A DNA stretch of 52,671 nucleotides from a bacterium (GTDB lineage: Bacteria > Bacteroidota > Bacteroidia > Chitinophagales > Saprospiraceae): NCBI GenBank assembly GCA_024742755.1, contig JANSXW010000029.1, forward strand, positions 1 to 52,671, given 5' to 3'. A program made the position numbers and the translations under genes. Each line of letters opens with the position of its first letter. Within the stretch, counting starts at the first letter, position 1. Shown piece after piece: positions 1 through 8,324 of this stretch. Below the pieces are notes generated by a model. It searched no databases and was not told where the DNA came from. It worked only from the letters and a program-made list of their open reading frames with translations.

Positions 1-1632
1 AAACCACTCCTGGTATTCTTCACTCCAGCGCGTCAGGGAATCTGCATGAAAGCCCCCTAAAGACCCGGCACCTGTCTCACTGATGATCAAAGGTTTGTCG
101 TAGACGGTTTCCCACTGCGCGGTTTGGCAATAGGACGGCAGGCCCACGTACCAGCCAAGGTACTCGTTGACCGAAACCACGTCGGCTGCAGCGCCCAGTG
201 GGTCGTCAATGGTATTTTTATCCCGGTTGTAGTGCACTTCCAAAGCGGCAGAGATGAGCCGGGTGTCGTCCAGTCCGCGTGCCGTTTCCACCAGTTTTTT
301 CATGAATGCCGTACGGACGGGCGAAACTGGCGTTTCGTTACCTACCGACCAAATAATGATACTTGGGCGGTTGCGGTCCCTTGCAATCATTTCCTGAAGC
401 TGCGCCTGTGCTTTTTCCAGGACTTCCGGGTTGCCAAAGTCTATGGTCCAGTAAACCGGGATTTCTGACCACAGCAAAATACCCAGGGAGTCTGCCGTGC
501 GGACCATATGTTCGTTGTGCGGATAATGTGCCAGGCGTACAAAGTTGCAGTTCAGTTCCGCTGCCCATCCAAGCAGGGTCTCGGCATCTTCTTTGGAATA
601 GGCGCGCCGGGCTTCCATCGGTATTTCCTCGTGCAGGCAAATGCCGCGCAGAAAAACGGGATTCCCATTGAGCAAAATCTGTTTGCCCTCCACGGCGATG
701 GTGCGAAAGCCAATCTGATCGCTGAGCTCATCCTGCCCGGCCCGGATGCTGATCGCATAACGCCTGGGGTTGGTGTCCGACCAAAGCGCTACTTTGGGCA
801 GCTTAAATGAAAAATCGGTGCGCTCTCCTGTGTAGGCAATCGTCTTTTCCAGGTTCAGCTCCGGAATGGCAATGCGGATCTTTTCTCCTTTTGTGGCCCC
901 GTTCAGCTCTACCCAGCCTGCCGCCTCTGCATTTTCGGCTATCGGCATGGTGTTGGTGCCGCCGTTTTTCAATTGCAGGAAGTAATCTTCCACAAAAAAA
1001 CCGGGCGTTTCGATCAGGAGTACGTCCCGGGTAATGCCGCCGTAGTTCCACCAGTCGGTATTGACGGTTGGCACCGCATCTTTGTAACGCTTGTTGTCTA
1101 CTTTCACGACCAGCAGGTTGCCTTCCTCCTGCAATACAGAATCGGGCACCTCAAACTGAAAGGGCGTAAACCCACCGGTATGGCTCCCCAGTTTCTTCCC
1201 GTTCAGGTACACATCTGCCTGATAGTTGACCGCCCCGAAGTACAGGAACACTCGGTTTTCAGCCGCTTTTTTCTGGTAATCAAAGTCCTTTTTGTACCAA
1301 ACAGTCCCCTCGTAGTACAGGAACTTAGGGTCCTGCGCGTTCCAATCGCCGGGGACACGCAGGGTCGCCTGATCGTCGTAGCCGTGTTCCCGCAAATCGG
1401 TACGGCTGTCTGCGGCCCCACTGTTCCAGTAGGCACCGGGGTCCCGTTCCGCCTTTTCCTTGAAGCGGTAATCGTAGAAGCCTGTTTCATAAGGGTCTAT
1501 GATGTATTGCCATTCGCCATTGAGGCTCAGGGTGGCACGGGCGTGTGGATTGGTTAGGAGGTTTTGGGCCTTTGCAGAGCCCAGGCTTAAGGCTAAGCAT
1601 AAAGAAAGTGCAATGGCTTCAGTAAACTTCAT
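1..1632 (-). CDS. Glycoside hydrolase family 2 protein (beta-galactosidase/beta-glucuronidase type), 3' end outside window
   Basis: The frame is open from an ATG at 1632 to the left edge without a stop, giving 544 codons of a longer gene. A signal peptide (MKFTEAIALSLCLALSLGSA) is followed by the order typical of GH2: a sugar-binding jelly-roll domain (about residues 30-210, with RVPGDWN and NWWNYGGITRDV), an immunoglobulin-like domain (210-310) and the start of the TIM barrel (FLRGICLHEE, VRLAHYPH). The acid/base motif WSVGNE and a later ISETGAG segment, where the nucleophile glutamate is expected, are both present. It likely removes a terminal beta-linked galactosyl or glucuronosyl residue in the periplasm; the substrate cannot be read from the sequence. 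Its ATG overlaps the stop of the upstream acetyltransferase gene (ATGA), so the two are translationally coupled. Confidence 0.9.
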   Translation of the reverse strand, partial: MKFTEAIALSLCLALSLGSAKAQNLLTNPHARATLSLNGEWQYIIDPYETGFYDYRFKEKAERDPGAYWNSGAADSRTDLREHGYDDQATLRVPGDWNAQDPKFLYYEGTVWYKKDFDYQKKAAENRVFLYFGAVNYQADVYLNGKKLGSHTGGFTPFQFEVPDSVLQEEGNLLVVKVDNKRYKDAVPTVNTDWWNYGGITRDVLLIETPGFFVEDYFLQLKNGGTNTMPIAENAEAAGWVELNGATKGEKIRIAIPELNLEKTIAYTGERTDFSFKLPKVALWSDTNPRRYAISIRAGQDELSDQIGFRTIAVEGKQILLNGNPVFLRGICLHEEIPMEARRAYSKEDAETLLGWAAELNCNFVRLAHYPHNEHMVRTADSLGILLWSEIPVYWTIDFGNPEVLEKAQAQLQEMIARDRNRPSIIIWSVGNETPVSPVRTAFMKKLVETARGLDDTRLISAALEVHYNRDKNTIDDPLGAAADVVSVNEYLGWYVGLPSYCQTAQWETVYDKPLIISETGAGSLGGFHADSLTRWSEEYQEWF

Positions 1633-2207
1633 GGCTCTATTTTTTTGATATGCTTCGCCGGTACGCCGCCGAAGACCGTATTTGCAGGCACATCCTGATG
1701 GACGACCGCCCCGGCAGCCACCACTGCGTTTTCGCCCACCGTCACGCCGGGCAGAATCGTAGCGCCTGCCCCAATCCAGGCGTTGCGTTTGATGCTGACC
1801 AGGCCGGGCACCAGTGTTTTTCGGGTAGCGACGTCCACCGGGTGATTCTCTGATGTGATGTTGACACGGGGCCCGATCATCACATCGTCCTCAATGCAGA
1901 TGCCGCCCAAATCCAGAAAACTACAGGCGTGATTGATGAAGACCCGCCTGCCCAGCTCAATATTCCGGCCATAGTTGGTGTGGAAGGGCGGAAAAACTGT
2001 GGTGCTTTCGTCTACCGGTGCCCCGATGACCTCACTCAGCAGCGCCCGCACCTCATCAGTATGTGTGGCGCTGTTGAGGCGGGCGAGCACCTGAAAGGTC
2101 CGGTTGACGGCATCCCGCACCTCACTGTACATCGGGTCACTCATGGGGATGGCTGCTCCGGACTTCAGCCGTTGCAGGATACCCGGTTGCTCGTTTTGCT
2201 TTTTCAT
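1629..2207 (-). CDS. Sugar O-acetyltransferase, left-handed beta-helix (maltose/galactoside acetyltransferase type)
   Basis: This 192-residue protein has the hexapeptide-repeat architecture of the LacA/Maa family: an N-terminal helical maltose-acetyltransferase cap (MSDPMYSEVRDAV, about residues 22-70), then turns of the left-handed beta-helix. The catalytic-histidine context (ITSENHPVDVATRK), the conserved WIGAGATILPGVTVGENAVV run and the terminal GGVPAKHIKKI are all visible. Family members transfer acetyl from acetyl-CoA to a sugar hydroxyl in the cytoplasm. It lies 5 bp after the GH3 gene and overlaps the GH2 start by 4 bp, so it belongs to the same operon. A role in modifying or detoxifying released sugars is inference. 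Confidence 0.88.
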   Translation of the reverse strand: MKKQNEQPGILQRLKSGAAIPMSDPMYSEVRDAVNRTFQVLARLNSATHTDEVRALLSEVIGAPVDESTTVFPPFHTNYGRNIELGRRVFINHACSFLDLGGICIEDDVMIGPRVNITSENHPVDVATRKTLVPGLVSIKRNAWIGAGATILPGVTVGENAVVAAGAVVHQDVPANTVFGGVPAKHIKKIEP

Positions 2208-2212
2208 CTTCC

Positions 2213-4156
2213 TTATTCGTATTCCAGTCCAAATCCAAATGAGTACAGCGGATCCTCACTATCGTAAGGCACATCCGTCAGCTGATTGCGCACAGCTTCC
2301 ATGGAAGAGGGCAGCTCGAACGGCAGTTTACCCTGTGGGCGCGCATTGCCGAAGAGTACTTCGCATACATTCTGATCGCTGGCGCCGAAATCCGCAATGA
2401 GCGCTTTGGAGGCCCCGGCAATGTCCGGAATCACCGCCGGGCGGTCAAGGTAAATGTCAACAATGACCGGCACTTTGCTCATCAGCTCCATCAGGCGGGC
2501 CTGCTCTTCCCCCTGAAAGTTCAGATCGCCGTGGTGGAAGGAAAGGGCGAAGGGGTTCTTCGTATCCGCCGGGTACCAGGGGGTATTCAGGCGAAGGATG
2601 GCAAAATCCGCCTCTTCCGGGCTACCCACAACTGTAGTGTATTGCGCCACCACAGCACTGTCTATGCCTTCGAGGTACACTTTATGGGCATTGGGCTGAA
2701 GCGGTAGCGTGCCGGCCTCGTTTTTGAGCAGGGTCATCGCCATCTGCTGGGAGGCGTCGCCCAGCTTACGGTAGTCCGGTTTGCCGATCCGCTCGCTCAC
2801 CTGAGTTTCATCAACAAACGGATTGTCGAACAGGCCCAACTGGAACTTCTGACGCAGCAAACGGCGGGCAGACTCGTTGATGCGTTCCTCGCTGAGCTTT
2901 CCTGCTTCCACCAGTTGCAGCACCAAATCCGGGCGGTTCTCTCCACCGAACTGATCGCAGCCCGCTTCGATAATTTTCTGTACGCGCTCTGCTTCCGACA
3001 AGTGCTCAGCGCCCCAGGCCCGCGCCGGCCAGATCACATCCGGGCCCATGGGCACATCGGTCAGCAGGCCCCAATCGGTGCAGACGACACCATCGTACTG
3101 GTATTTGTTGCGCAGCAGATCGGTGATGATGGCTTTGTTGTAAGCCATAGCCACATCCTCATCCGTTTGCCCGGTAGGGATGCCATAGTAAGGCATGATG
3201 GAGGCGGTATTCATCTTGAACGCGGCCTCAAAAGGGATGAGGTGGTAGTCAAAGTTCTCACCCGGATAAATCTGTCCTTTCTGTATGGCAAAATGGGGGT
3301 CGAGCCCTTCCTTCTGCGGGCCGCCGCCGGGAAAGTGCTTGGTCATGCAGGCGATGCTCTGCTCATTGAGGCTTTCGCCCTGCAGCCCTTTGATGTAAGC
3401 TGTGACCATACGGGCACTCAACTCGGCATCTTCCCCAAAAGTACCGCTGATGCGCGACCAGCGGGGCTCTGTAGCCAGGTCAATTTGTGGGTGCAGGGCC
3501 ACCCGCAGCCCCACCGACAGGTACTCTTCGCGGACGATATTGGCGAAAGCCTCTACCAGAGAATCATTGCCGATAGCCGCCAGGCCCGGAGTTTCGCAAA
3601 ACTGCGTGAAGCCATTGGCCGCCATGGAGAAAATGGTATTGCTGAAGTGGTGCCGGGGATCGGAGGCAATAGTGACCGGGATGCCAAGACGGGATTTTTC
3701 GGCGTAAGCCTGCAGATTGTTGTACCATACCGCCATCATTTTCGGGTCTTCCGGGATGGTCCAGACGTTGAAATGGTTCAGTTTGCCGTTGTCGATATTC
3801 TCGATAGCTGCGGGGTAACGGGCGCCCGGGCCTTTCGCTTTGTCGCTTTTTTCCAGGCTGCCATCTTCATTGACGCCCACACCGGGCATGAACAGCAGCC
3901 CTGCTTTTTCCTCTACCGTCATTTGGGCAATCAGGTCTTCTACCCGCTCTTCAATGGGGGCATTGATATCCTCGTAGGGGTCGAGCTCGCCGTTTTTATT
4001 GAGGTCCCGAAAGGGTTGGCCATCGGCTTCTGCTTTGAGGGTTGTTTTTTTCAGGGCCAGGGCCGGGGTTGTTTTTTCCGGTATGCCCGGTTCGGACTGA
4101 CAGCCCCAGGTGGAGGCTATGGCCAGCAGCAGGGCGTAATTTAGTAATACTCTCAT
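2213..4156 (-). CDS. Glycoside hydrolase family 3 lipoprotein (beta-glucosidase type)
   Basis: The 647-residue product has a lipoprotein signal with the acylated cysteine at residue 19 (STWGC), followed by a short calcium-loop-like segment (DLNKNGELDPYED, 51-63) often seen at the front of this GH3 subgroup. The family-3 barrel follows: KHFPGGGP (273-280) is the conserved substrate-binding stretch and VVCTDWG carries the nucleophile Asp361. The alpha/beta sandwich and a short C-terminal region complete the protein. GH3 enzymes release terminal beta-linked glucose or xylose from the non-reducing end. A lipid-anchored glucosidase would fit finishing of beta-glucan oligosaccharides delivered by the nearby SusCD system, though that link is inference. 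It starts 24 bp after the cupin gene and stops 5 bp before the acetyltransferase gene. Confidence 0.9.
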   Translation of the reverse strand: MRVLLNYALLLAIASTWGCQSEPGIPEKTTPALALKKTTLKAEADGQPFRDLNKNGELDPYEDINAPIEERVEDLIAQMTVEEKAGLLFMPGVGVNEDGSLEKSDKAKGPGARYPAAIENIDNGKLNHFNVWTIPEDPKMMAVWYNNLQAYAEKSRLGIPVTIASDPRHHFSNTIFSMAANGFTQFCETPGLAAIGNDSLVEAFANIVREEYLSVGLRVALHPQIDLATEPRWSRISGTFGEDAELSARMVTAYIKGLQGESLNEQSIACMTKHFPGGGPQKEGLDPHFAIQKGQIYPGENFDYHLIPFEAAFKMNTASIMPYYGIPTGQTDEDVAMAYNKAIITDLLRNKYQYDGVVCTDWGLLTDVPMGPDVIWPARAWGAEHLSEAERVQKIIEAGCDQFGGENRPDLVLQLVEAGKLSEERINESARRLLRQKFQLGLFDNPFVDETQVSERIGKPDYRKLGDASQQMAMTLLKNEAGTLPLQPNAHKVYLEGIDSAVVAQYTTVVGSPEEADFAILRLNTPWYPADTKNPFALSFHHGDLNFQGEEQARLMELMSKVPVIVDIYLDRPAVIPDIAGASKALIADFGASDQNVCEVLFGNARPQGKLPFELPSSMEAVRNQLTDVPYDSEDPLYSFGFGLEYE

Positions 4157-4180
4157 GGTGGTTGGTTAATCGTTTAATGA

Positions 4181-4660
4181 TTATTGGGCCGTGTAAACTT
4201 CGTCCGTCACCGGCTCCATCCAGTTGACGACGCCTTTTTCGGTATTGGGCACGATGTACAGCTGTTGCAAACCAGTCTCCTCGCTCGCGCCGTGCCAGTG
4301 CTTCACATTGGGCGGGCACTGCACCACATCCCCTTTACGGAGGGTCTCCCGGGGCTGCCCTTCGATTTGGTGGTAGCCTACCCCATCGGTAATGATGAGG
4401 ATTTGTCCGGCCGGATGAGTATGCCAGTTGCTTCTCGCGCCCGGCTCAAAATACACATTTCCCACGAGGGTGGTATAGGTAGAGTCCATGGGCACCAGCC
4501 CGTAGTTGTAGGCATTGCCGGTGAAGAGCTCGGCCGGGCCTTTTTGCCCTTTCGGGAAAATCGCCTGCACGGCACCGGGAGATGCCGGCTCGCCCGCTGT
4601 TGGCTCACAGGCAATGAGCAGGGAAGCAGCGAAGCAAAAAAACAAGATAAAAGGTCTCAT
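4181..4660 (-). CDS. Cupin-domain lipoprotein
   Basis: This is a 159-residue protein with a lipoprotein signal ending at LLIAC (Cys18). The remainder is one small cupin barrel: motif 1 contains WHTHPAGQ, giving two metal-ligand histidines and a glutamine where many cupins have glutamate. Motif 2 contains PPNVKHWHGA with the third histidine. Such small cupins include mandelonitrile-lyase-like and dioxygenase-like proteins, but the reaction cannot be inferred from sequence. It is the first gene of the minus-strand operon with the GH3, acetyltransferase and GH2 genes. Its start codon lies only 4 bp from the stop of a decayed upstream gene, so its promoter probably lies inside or beyond that remnant. 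Confidence 0.85.
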   Translation of the reverse strand: MRPFILFFCFAASLLIACEPTAGEPASPGAVQAIFPKGQKGPAELFTGNAYNYGLVPMDSTYTTLVGNVYFEPGARSNWHTHPAGQILIITDGVGYHQIEGQPRETLRKGDVVQCPPNVKHWHGASEETGLQQLYIVPNTEKGVVNWMEPVTDEVYTAQ

Positions 4661-4664
4661 AAAG

Positions 4665-4832
4665 CTATAATTTTGGATTAAACCAATAAGTCAGTTTCAA
4701 ATTGATGGAGCGGAACTTTGGGCTCCAGCTATTGGGGAAGTAGTTATCGTTGCAGACCAAAAACAGATCGGACAGGGGGGCAAAGCGCCACTGTAGGCGG
4801 GAGTTCACTACGATATTGTCCCGCTGATTGCT
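4665..4832 (-). pseudogene. C-terminal remnant of a DUF5916-like outer-membrane protein
   Basis: An open stretch of 55 codons with no usable start reads as the end of a beta-barrel protein. It contains [17 protein letters not shown] and SINLKLTYWFNP just before a TAG stop. The alternating hydrophobic pattern and this wording match the C-terminus of DUF5916-type (carbohydrate-binding-like plus barrel) proteins of Bacteroidota. The rest of the gene is missing; a stop codon (TAA) lies at 4833-4835, and the sequence beyond it reads as a different gene remnant in another frame. The identification comes from memory of the family. The fragment status is seen directly. Confidence 0.6.
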
Positions 4833-4834
4833 TT

Positions 4835-5139
4835 ACTGAATGGTGGTGGTCCAGAAGGGTACCGGGGTGGTCCTGTGCAAGCCCATTTAAAAAAGCCAGT
4901 GCCCGGGCAAAGGAATCAGCAGGGATCGCATAGTGCTTGTAGAAGCCCTGAATGCCCTCTGCTGAGGCTTCGTGGGTGATGTGGTTGGGCAATTCCGTAT
5001 CCACAGCGCCCGGAGAAATGATAGTGGTGCGCAAATTATACGGCTTCACTTCCTGCCGTAAGCCCTCCGAAATGGCCCGCACCGCATGCTTAGTGGCACA
5101 GGCGCTAATAGTTTTCAAACGGATAGTTATGAAAATCAA
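4835..5139 (-). pseudogene. Short-chain dehydrogenase/reductase core fragment, truncated at both ends
   Basis: The reading frame opens abruptly into a recognizable SDR segment: [17 protein letters not shown], then [14 protein letters not shown] and [15 protein letters not shown]. This is the part of the Rossmann-fold oxidoreductase that follows the active site. The catalytic tyrosine of the YxxxK motif is replaced (A-C-A-T-K), the entire NAD-binding half is absent, and the C-terminal end dissolves into unrelated sequence beside the DUF5916-like remnant. It is therefore not expected to be an active enzyme. Its frame runs on to 4744, but the last 27 or so residues are out-of-frame reading of the neighbouring remnant. 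Confidence 0.75.
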
Positions 5140-5216
5140 ACAGGAGTGATTGACTTTTTATCTCTTCACTTCTTGTAACTTAGCAAAGTTAAGTTTACAA
5201 GGAGCAAAAGCGACCC

Positions 5217-8165
5217 ATGCTACGATTATCGGTACTATTTTTTTGTGCAATACTTGCGATATCCGGCATTAGTCAGCAGCCTGATAACCCATTATTTTTC
5301 GACCATCTCACCATCAGTGACGGATTGTCACATAATACGGTGCATTGCCTCCTTCAGGACCGCTATGGCTATATATGGGTGGGTACCCAGCACGGGCTTA
5401 ATAAATATGATGGCTACAACTTTGAAGTTATTGGGTCTGTCAACGAACAGAAGGAGCACCTGTCGTTGTTCGGCGCGAAAATTACTGCATTGTACGAAGA
5501 TCGTAAAGGCAACTTATGGGTGGGGACGAGTAAAAATGGCATTTACTATCGTCCGGTTCACAATGACCACTTTATCAGCCGAAACGAGGACTCCACTTTT
5601 ATAGCTATCGCAGACCATGAGATTACATCCTTCCTGGAAGACCGGGAAGGCCATATCTGGATCACAGCGATTGAAGGCGGGTTACTTCGGTACACTCCTT
5701 CAGACGGTACGACCCGCCACTACACTCGATCTAATAGTGGGCTGTCCAGCGATGTAGTCTTCGATATCGAAGAAGACAAGTACGGAACAATTTGGGTAGC
5801 TACTGCTGGTGGCGGGCTGAATATACTGGGCAAAGACAACCGGTTCCAGCTGAGTCACCCCATGCTTCCCAATCACCCCAATATGAGTGGTTTTCGAAAA
5901 AAGCTCCTGTTAGACGATGGGTATTTGTGGGTGGCCACGGAGGGGACTGGCCTGTATCGTATGGATACGAGAGATCGTTCTTACCTTCACTTTGCCCCGG
6001 GCCTTGAAAAACGGGCCATAAGCTCTAATGGTGTAAGAGACATCTGCAAAATGCCAGATGGCACTGTTTTCATTGCTACAGATGGAGGTGGCCTCAACAT
6101 TATTAATCCTGACACAGAAGAAATAGCCACGTACAAGTATCAGGTGGAAAACAAAACGGGGCTAAACAGTAACGCGCTCTATTGCATAGAGAAAGACCGG
6201 ACGGGGAATATTTGGATCGGAACTTACAACGGAGGAATCAACATCTACAAGCCCCGGAAAGTCTGGTTCAGGCAGTTTGCACCGGGAATGACCGGCAGCA
6301 AAACCCTATATAATCGCTCTATCCTCTCCATTACCCAAACCCATGATGGTATGATATGGCTAGGCAGCGATGGTGGAGGGCTCAACAGGCTTCCTCCTGA
6401 GAGCAGTCAGTTTACGGCACCCCCATTCAGGCATCAACCTAACAACAAGCGCTCCATAGCCGGAAATGTAGTAAAGGCGTTATTTGAGGATAGCAGAAAC
6501 CAGCTCTGGGTGGGTTTATTCGGAGCAGGGCTTGATCGCTATGAAGCTAAAACCCAAACCTTCGAGCACGTACTTGGACCGCCCTACAGCGTTTGGTCCA
6601 TTACAGAACGCCAAAATGGTGAACTGTGGGCCGGCACTATGGGGGAGGGCATCGTGGTGCTAGATCCGGAAACTCAGGAACCCCGCTACCTCCGCCATGA
6701 GCCCGGCAACCCTGAAAGCCTGGCCGACCTCAATGTCATGACCGTTTACACAGACCGAAGCGATCAGGTATGGGTAGGCACGACCGATCAGGGGCTTGAC
6801 CGCTGGGTGGAAAGCCGCAAGAAATTCGAACACTTTCGCTACAGCCCTGAAGACCCTTATTCGATCAGCAATAATGCTATCCGGAGTATTTTCCAGGATA
6901 GCCGTGGCAACCTTTGGATCGGGACCGAGGGCGGAGGCCTAAACCAATGGCTGGGCAATGGGAAGTTTAAGCGGATAGGGCAAAGTCAGGGATTAATAGC
7001 CAATAGCGTAATGGGCATCACAGAAGATGAAGCGGGTATGATCTGGATTACCACTTTTGAGGGCATCAGCCGCCTTGACCCGGAAACGATGGCTATTCAG
7101 AACTTTGACTTCCGCACTCCCCAAAACGCCAATCAGTTTAATCAGTCTGCTCTGCTCGCAGCAGATAACGAGCGGCTCTTCTTCGGGGGTACCAACGGAC
7201 TCAACACCATACAAACTGACCGGTTGAATACCGAAGCTTTTGCTGGTAGCGTTATCCTGACCGACTTTAAGCTTTTCAATCAGACAATCAAAGCCGGGCA
7301 ACAGTTAGATGACCGGGTGATCCTGGATCGCCCTATCGAAGAAGCAGAACGCATTCAACTCAGCTATCTGGACAAATCTTTCTCTTTTGGCTTCTCCGCC
7401 ATTGACTATACCAACCCAATGGATTATCAATACTCTTTTATTATGCAGGGCTTTGATGACCAATGGCAGGAAACAGAAGCTGGTCAAAACCGGGTAAGCT
7501 ATACCAATTTAGATCCAGGTGATTACACCTTTAAGGTTAAGTATCAGGAGCAAATGGCGTCCATCAACGTGCATATCCAACCTCCTTTTTGGCAAACGAA
7601 CTGGTTTCGAGTATCAGTATTCCTTCTATTCATTGGCTTAATTGCTGCCGGCATTTACACCATACTGAAGCGTAAGGAAGCTACTCACAATAGAGCATTG
7701 CTCCGTTTAAAAAACGAGAAGCTGGCGGCTGAAATAGAAGCCAAAACCTCCAAGCTCATGTTCTCAACGGTGCAAATGGCTCATAAGAACGAAATTCTTA
7801 CCGGGCTCAAAGATGATTTGCTGAAAGTACAACAGCAATCCGGTGCCCCGCTGAGCAGTTTGGTCAGAAAACTCGATGCCGAACTCCGCAATGAAGACCA
7901 TTGGAAAGATTTTGATATCTACTTCAATCAGGTAGACCAGGACTTTTTCCAGTCCCTGCTTGCCAGACATCCCGCTCTGACCCAAAATGATCTGCGGCTG
8001 TGCTCACTCATCCGCATCAATCTAAGCACTAAGGAAATTGCTTTTCTCCTCAATATATCGACCCGGGCAGTGGAACAGGGCCGCTACCGGCTCAAAAAAA
8101 GGCTGGAATTGGGCAAAGAAGAGGACCTTAACAAGTACATCACGGGATTTAAAACAACGAACTGA
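5217..8165 (+). CDS. Two-component-propeller sensor with Y_Y_Y domain, membrane helix and LuxR-type HTH (PUL regulator)
   Basis: This 982-residue protein has a signal peptide (MLRLSVLFFCAILAISG) and then about twelve Reg_prop blades, seen as repeats of the type G-x-IWIGT...GGLN, building two periplasmic propellers (about 30-700). The Y_Y_Y domain follows (about 720-785, SFSFGFSAIDYTNP), then one transmembrane helix (about 790-812, FLLFIGLIAAGIYTIL). A cytoplasmic coiled coil comes next, and a C-terminal helix-turn-helix (RLCSLIRINLSTKEIAFLLN). It lacks the histidine-kinase and receiver domains of the common hybrid systems, so DNA binding would be coupled directly to ligand sensing across the membrane. 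It lies directly upstream of the susC gene in the same direction and probably controls it. The absence of kinase domains is seen directly; the control target is inference. Confidence 0.88.
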   Translation: MLRLSVLFFCAILAISGISQQPDNPLFFDHLTISDGLSHNTVHCLLQDRYGYIWVGTQHGLNKYDGYNFEVIGSVNEQKEHLSLFGAKITALYEDRKGNLWVGTSKNGIYYRPVHNDHFISRNEDSTFIAIADHEITSFLEDREGHIWITAIEGGLLRYTPSDGTTRHYTRSNSGLSSDVVFDIEEDKYGTIWVATAGGGLNILGKDNRFQLSHPMLPNHPNMSGFRKKLLLDDGYLWVATEGTGLYRMDTRDRSYLHFAPGLEKRAISSNGVRDICKMPDGTVFIATDGGGLNIINPDTEEIATYKYQVENKTGLNSNALYCIEKDRTGNIWIGTYNGGINIYKPRKVWFRQFAPGMTGSKTLYNRSILSITQTHDGMIWLGSDGGGLNRLPPESSQFTAPPFRHQPNNKRSIAGNVVKALFEDSRNQLWVGLFGAGLDRYEAKTQTFEHVLGPPYSVWSITERQNGELWAGTMGEGIVVLDPETQEPRYLRHEPGNPESLADLNVMTVYTDRSDQVWVGTTDQGLDRWVESRKKFEHFRYSPEDPYSISNNAIRSIFQDSRGNLWIGTEGGGLNQWLGNGKFKRIGQSQGLIANSVMGITEDEAGMIWITTFEGISRLDPETMAIQNFDFRTPQNANQFNQSALLAADNERLFFGGTNGLNTIQTDRLNTEAFAGSVILTDFKLFNQTIKAGQQLDDRVILDRPIEEAERIQLSYLDKSFSFGFSAIDYTNPMDYQYSFIMQGFDDQWQETEAGQNRVSYTNLDPGDYTFKVKYQEQMASINVHIQPPFWQTNWFRVSVFLLFIGLIAAGIYTILKRKEATHNRALLRLKNEKLAAEIEAKTSKLMFSTVQMAHKNEILTGLKDDLLKVQQQSGAPLSSLVRKLDAELRNEDHWKDFDIYFNQVDQDFFQSLLARHPALTQNDLRLCSLIRINLSTKEIAFLLNISTRAVEQGRYRLKKRLELGKEEDLNKYITGFKTTN

Positions 8166-8239
8166 TCCTACCCTCTTGCTTTTCAGTCCATTACAAACTC
8201 TTAAGACACAACGGCTTCACAGGATAATATTGCCTGTAG

Positions 8240-8247
8240 TAGGTTTG
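8240..8247 (+). promoter_or_regulatory. Bacteroidota -7 promoter box upstream of susC
   Basis: TAGGTTTG matches the TAnnTTTG consensus exactly and lies 77 bp before the chosen susC start. No clear TTG -33 box is present about 20 bp upstream (TTC is found). The location argues against the GTG at 8253 as the translation start and for the ATG at 8325, which directly precedes a good signal peptide. Confidence 0.5.
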
Positions 8248-8324
8248 TCGTAGTGCAAAATTTCGAAAAACGACCAGGCTTTTGGATCATTGGGCTTCAG
8301 AAAGTGAACAAACAAACCACGATT

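Noticed and set aside
2915..4144. 409-codon open frame on the plus strand across the GH3 gene
   Set aside because: It is antisense to a GH3 gene with clear catalytic motifs and contains no recognizable protein motif.
5150..5183. Promoter of the propeller sensor gene (TTG at 5150 and TAACTTAG at 5176)
   Set aside because: The -7 box has one mismatch and the 23-base spacing is at the edge of the known range, so I did not list it as a feature.
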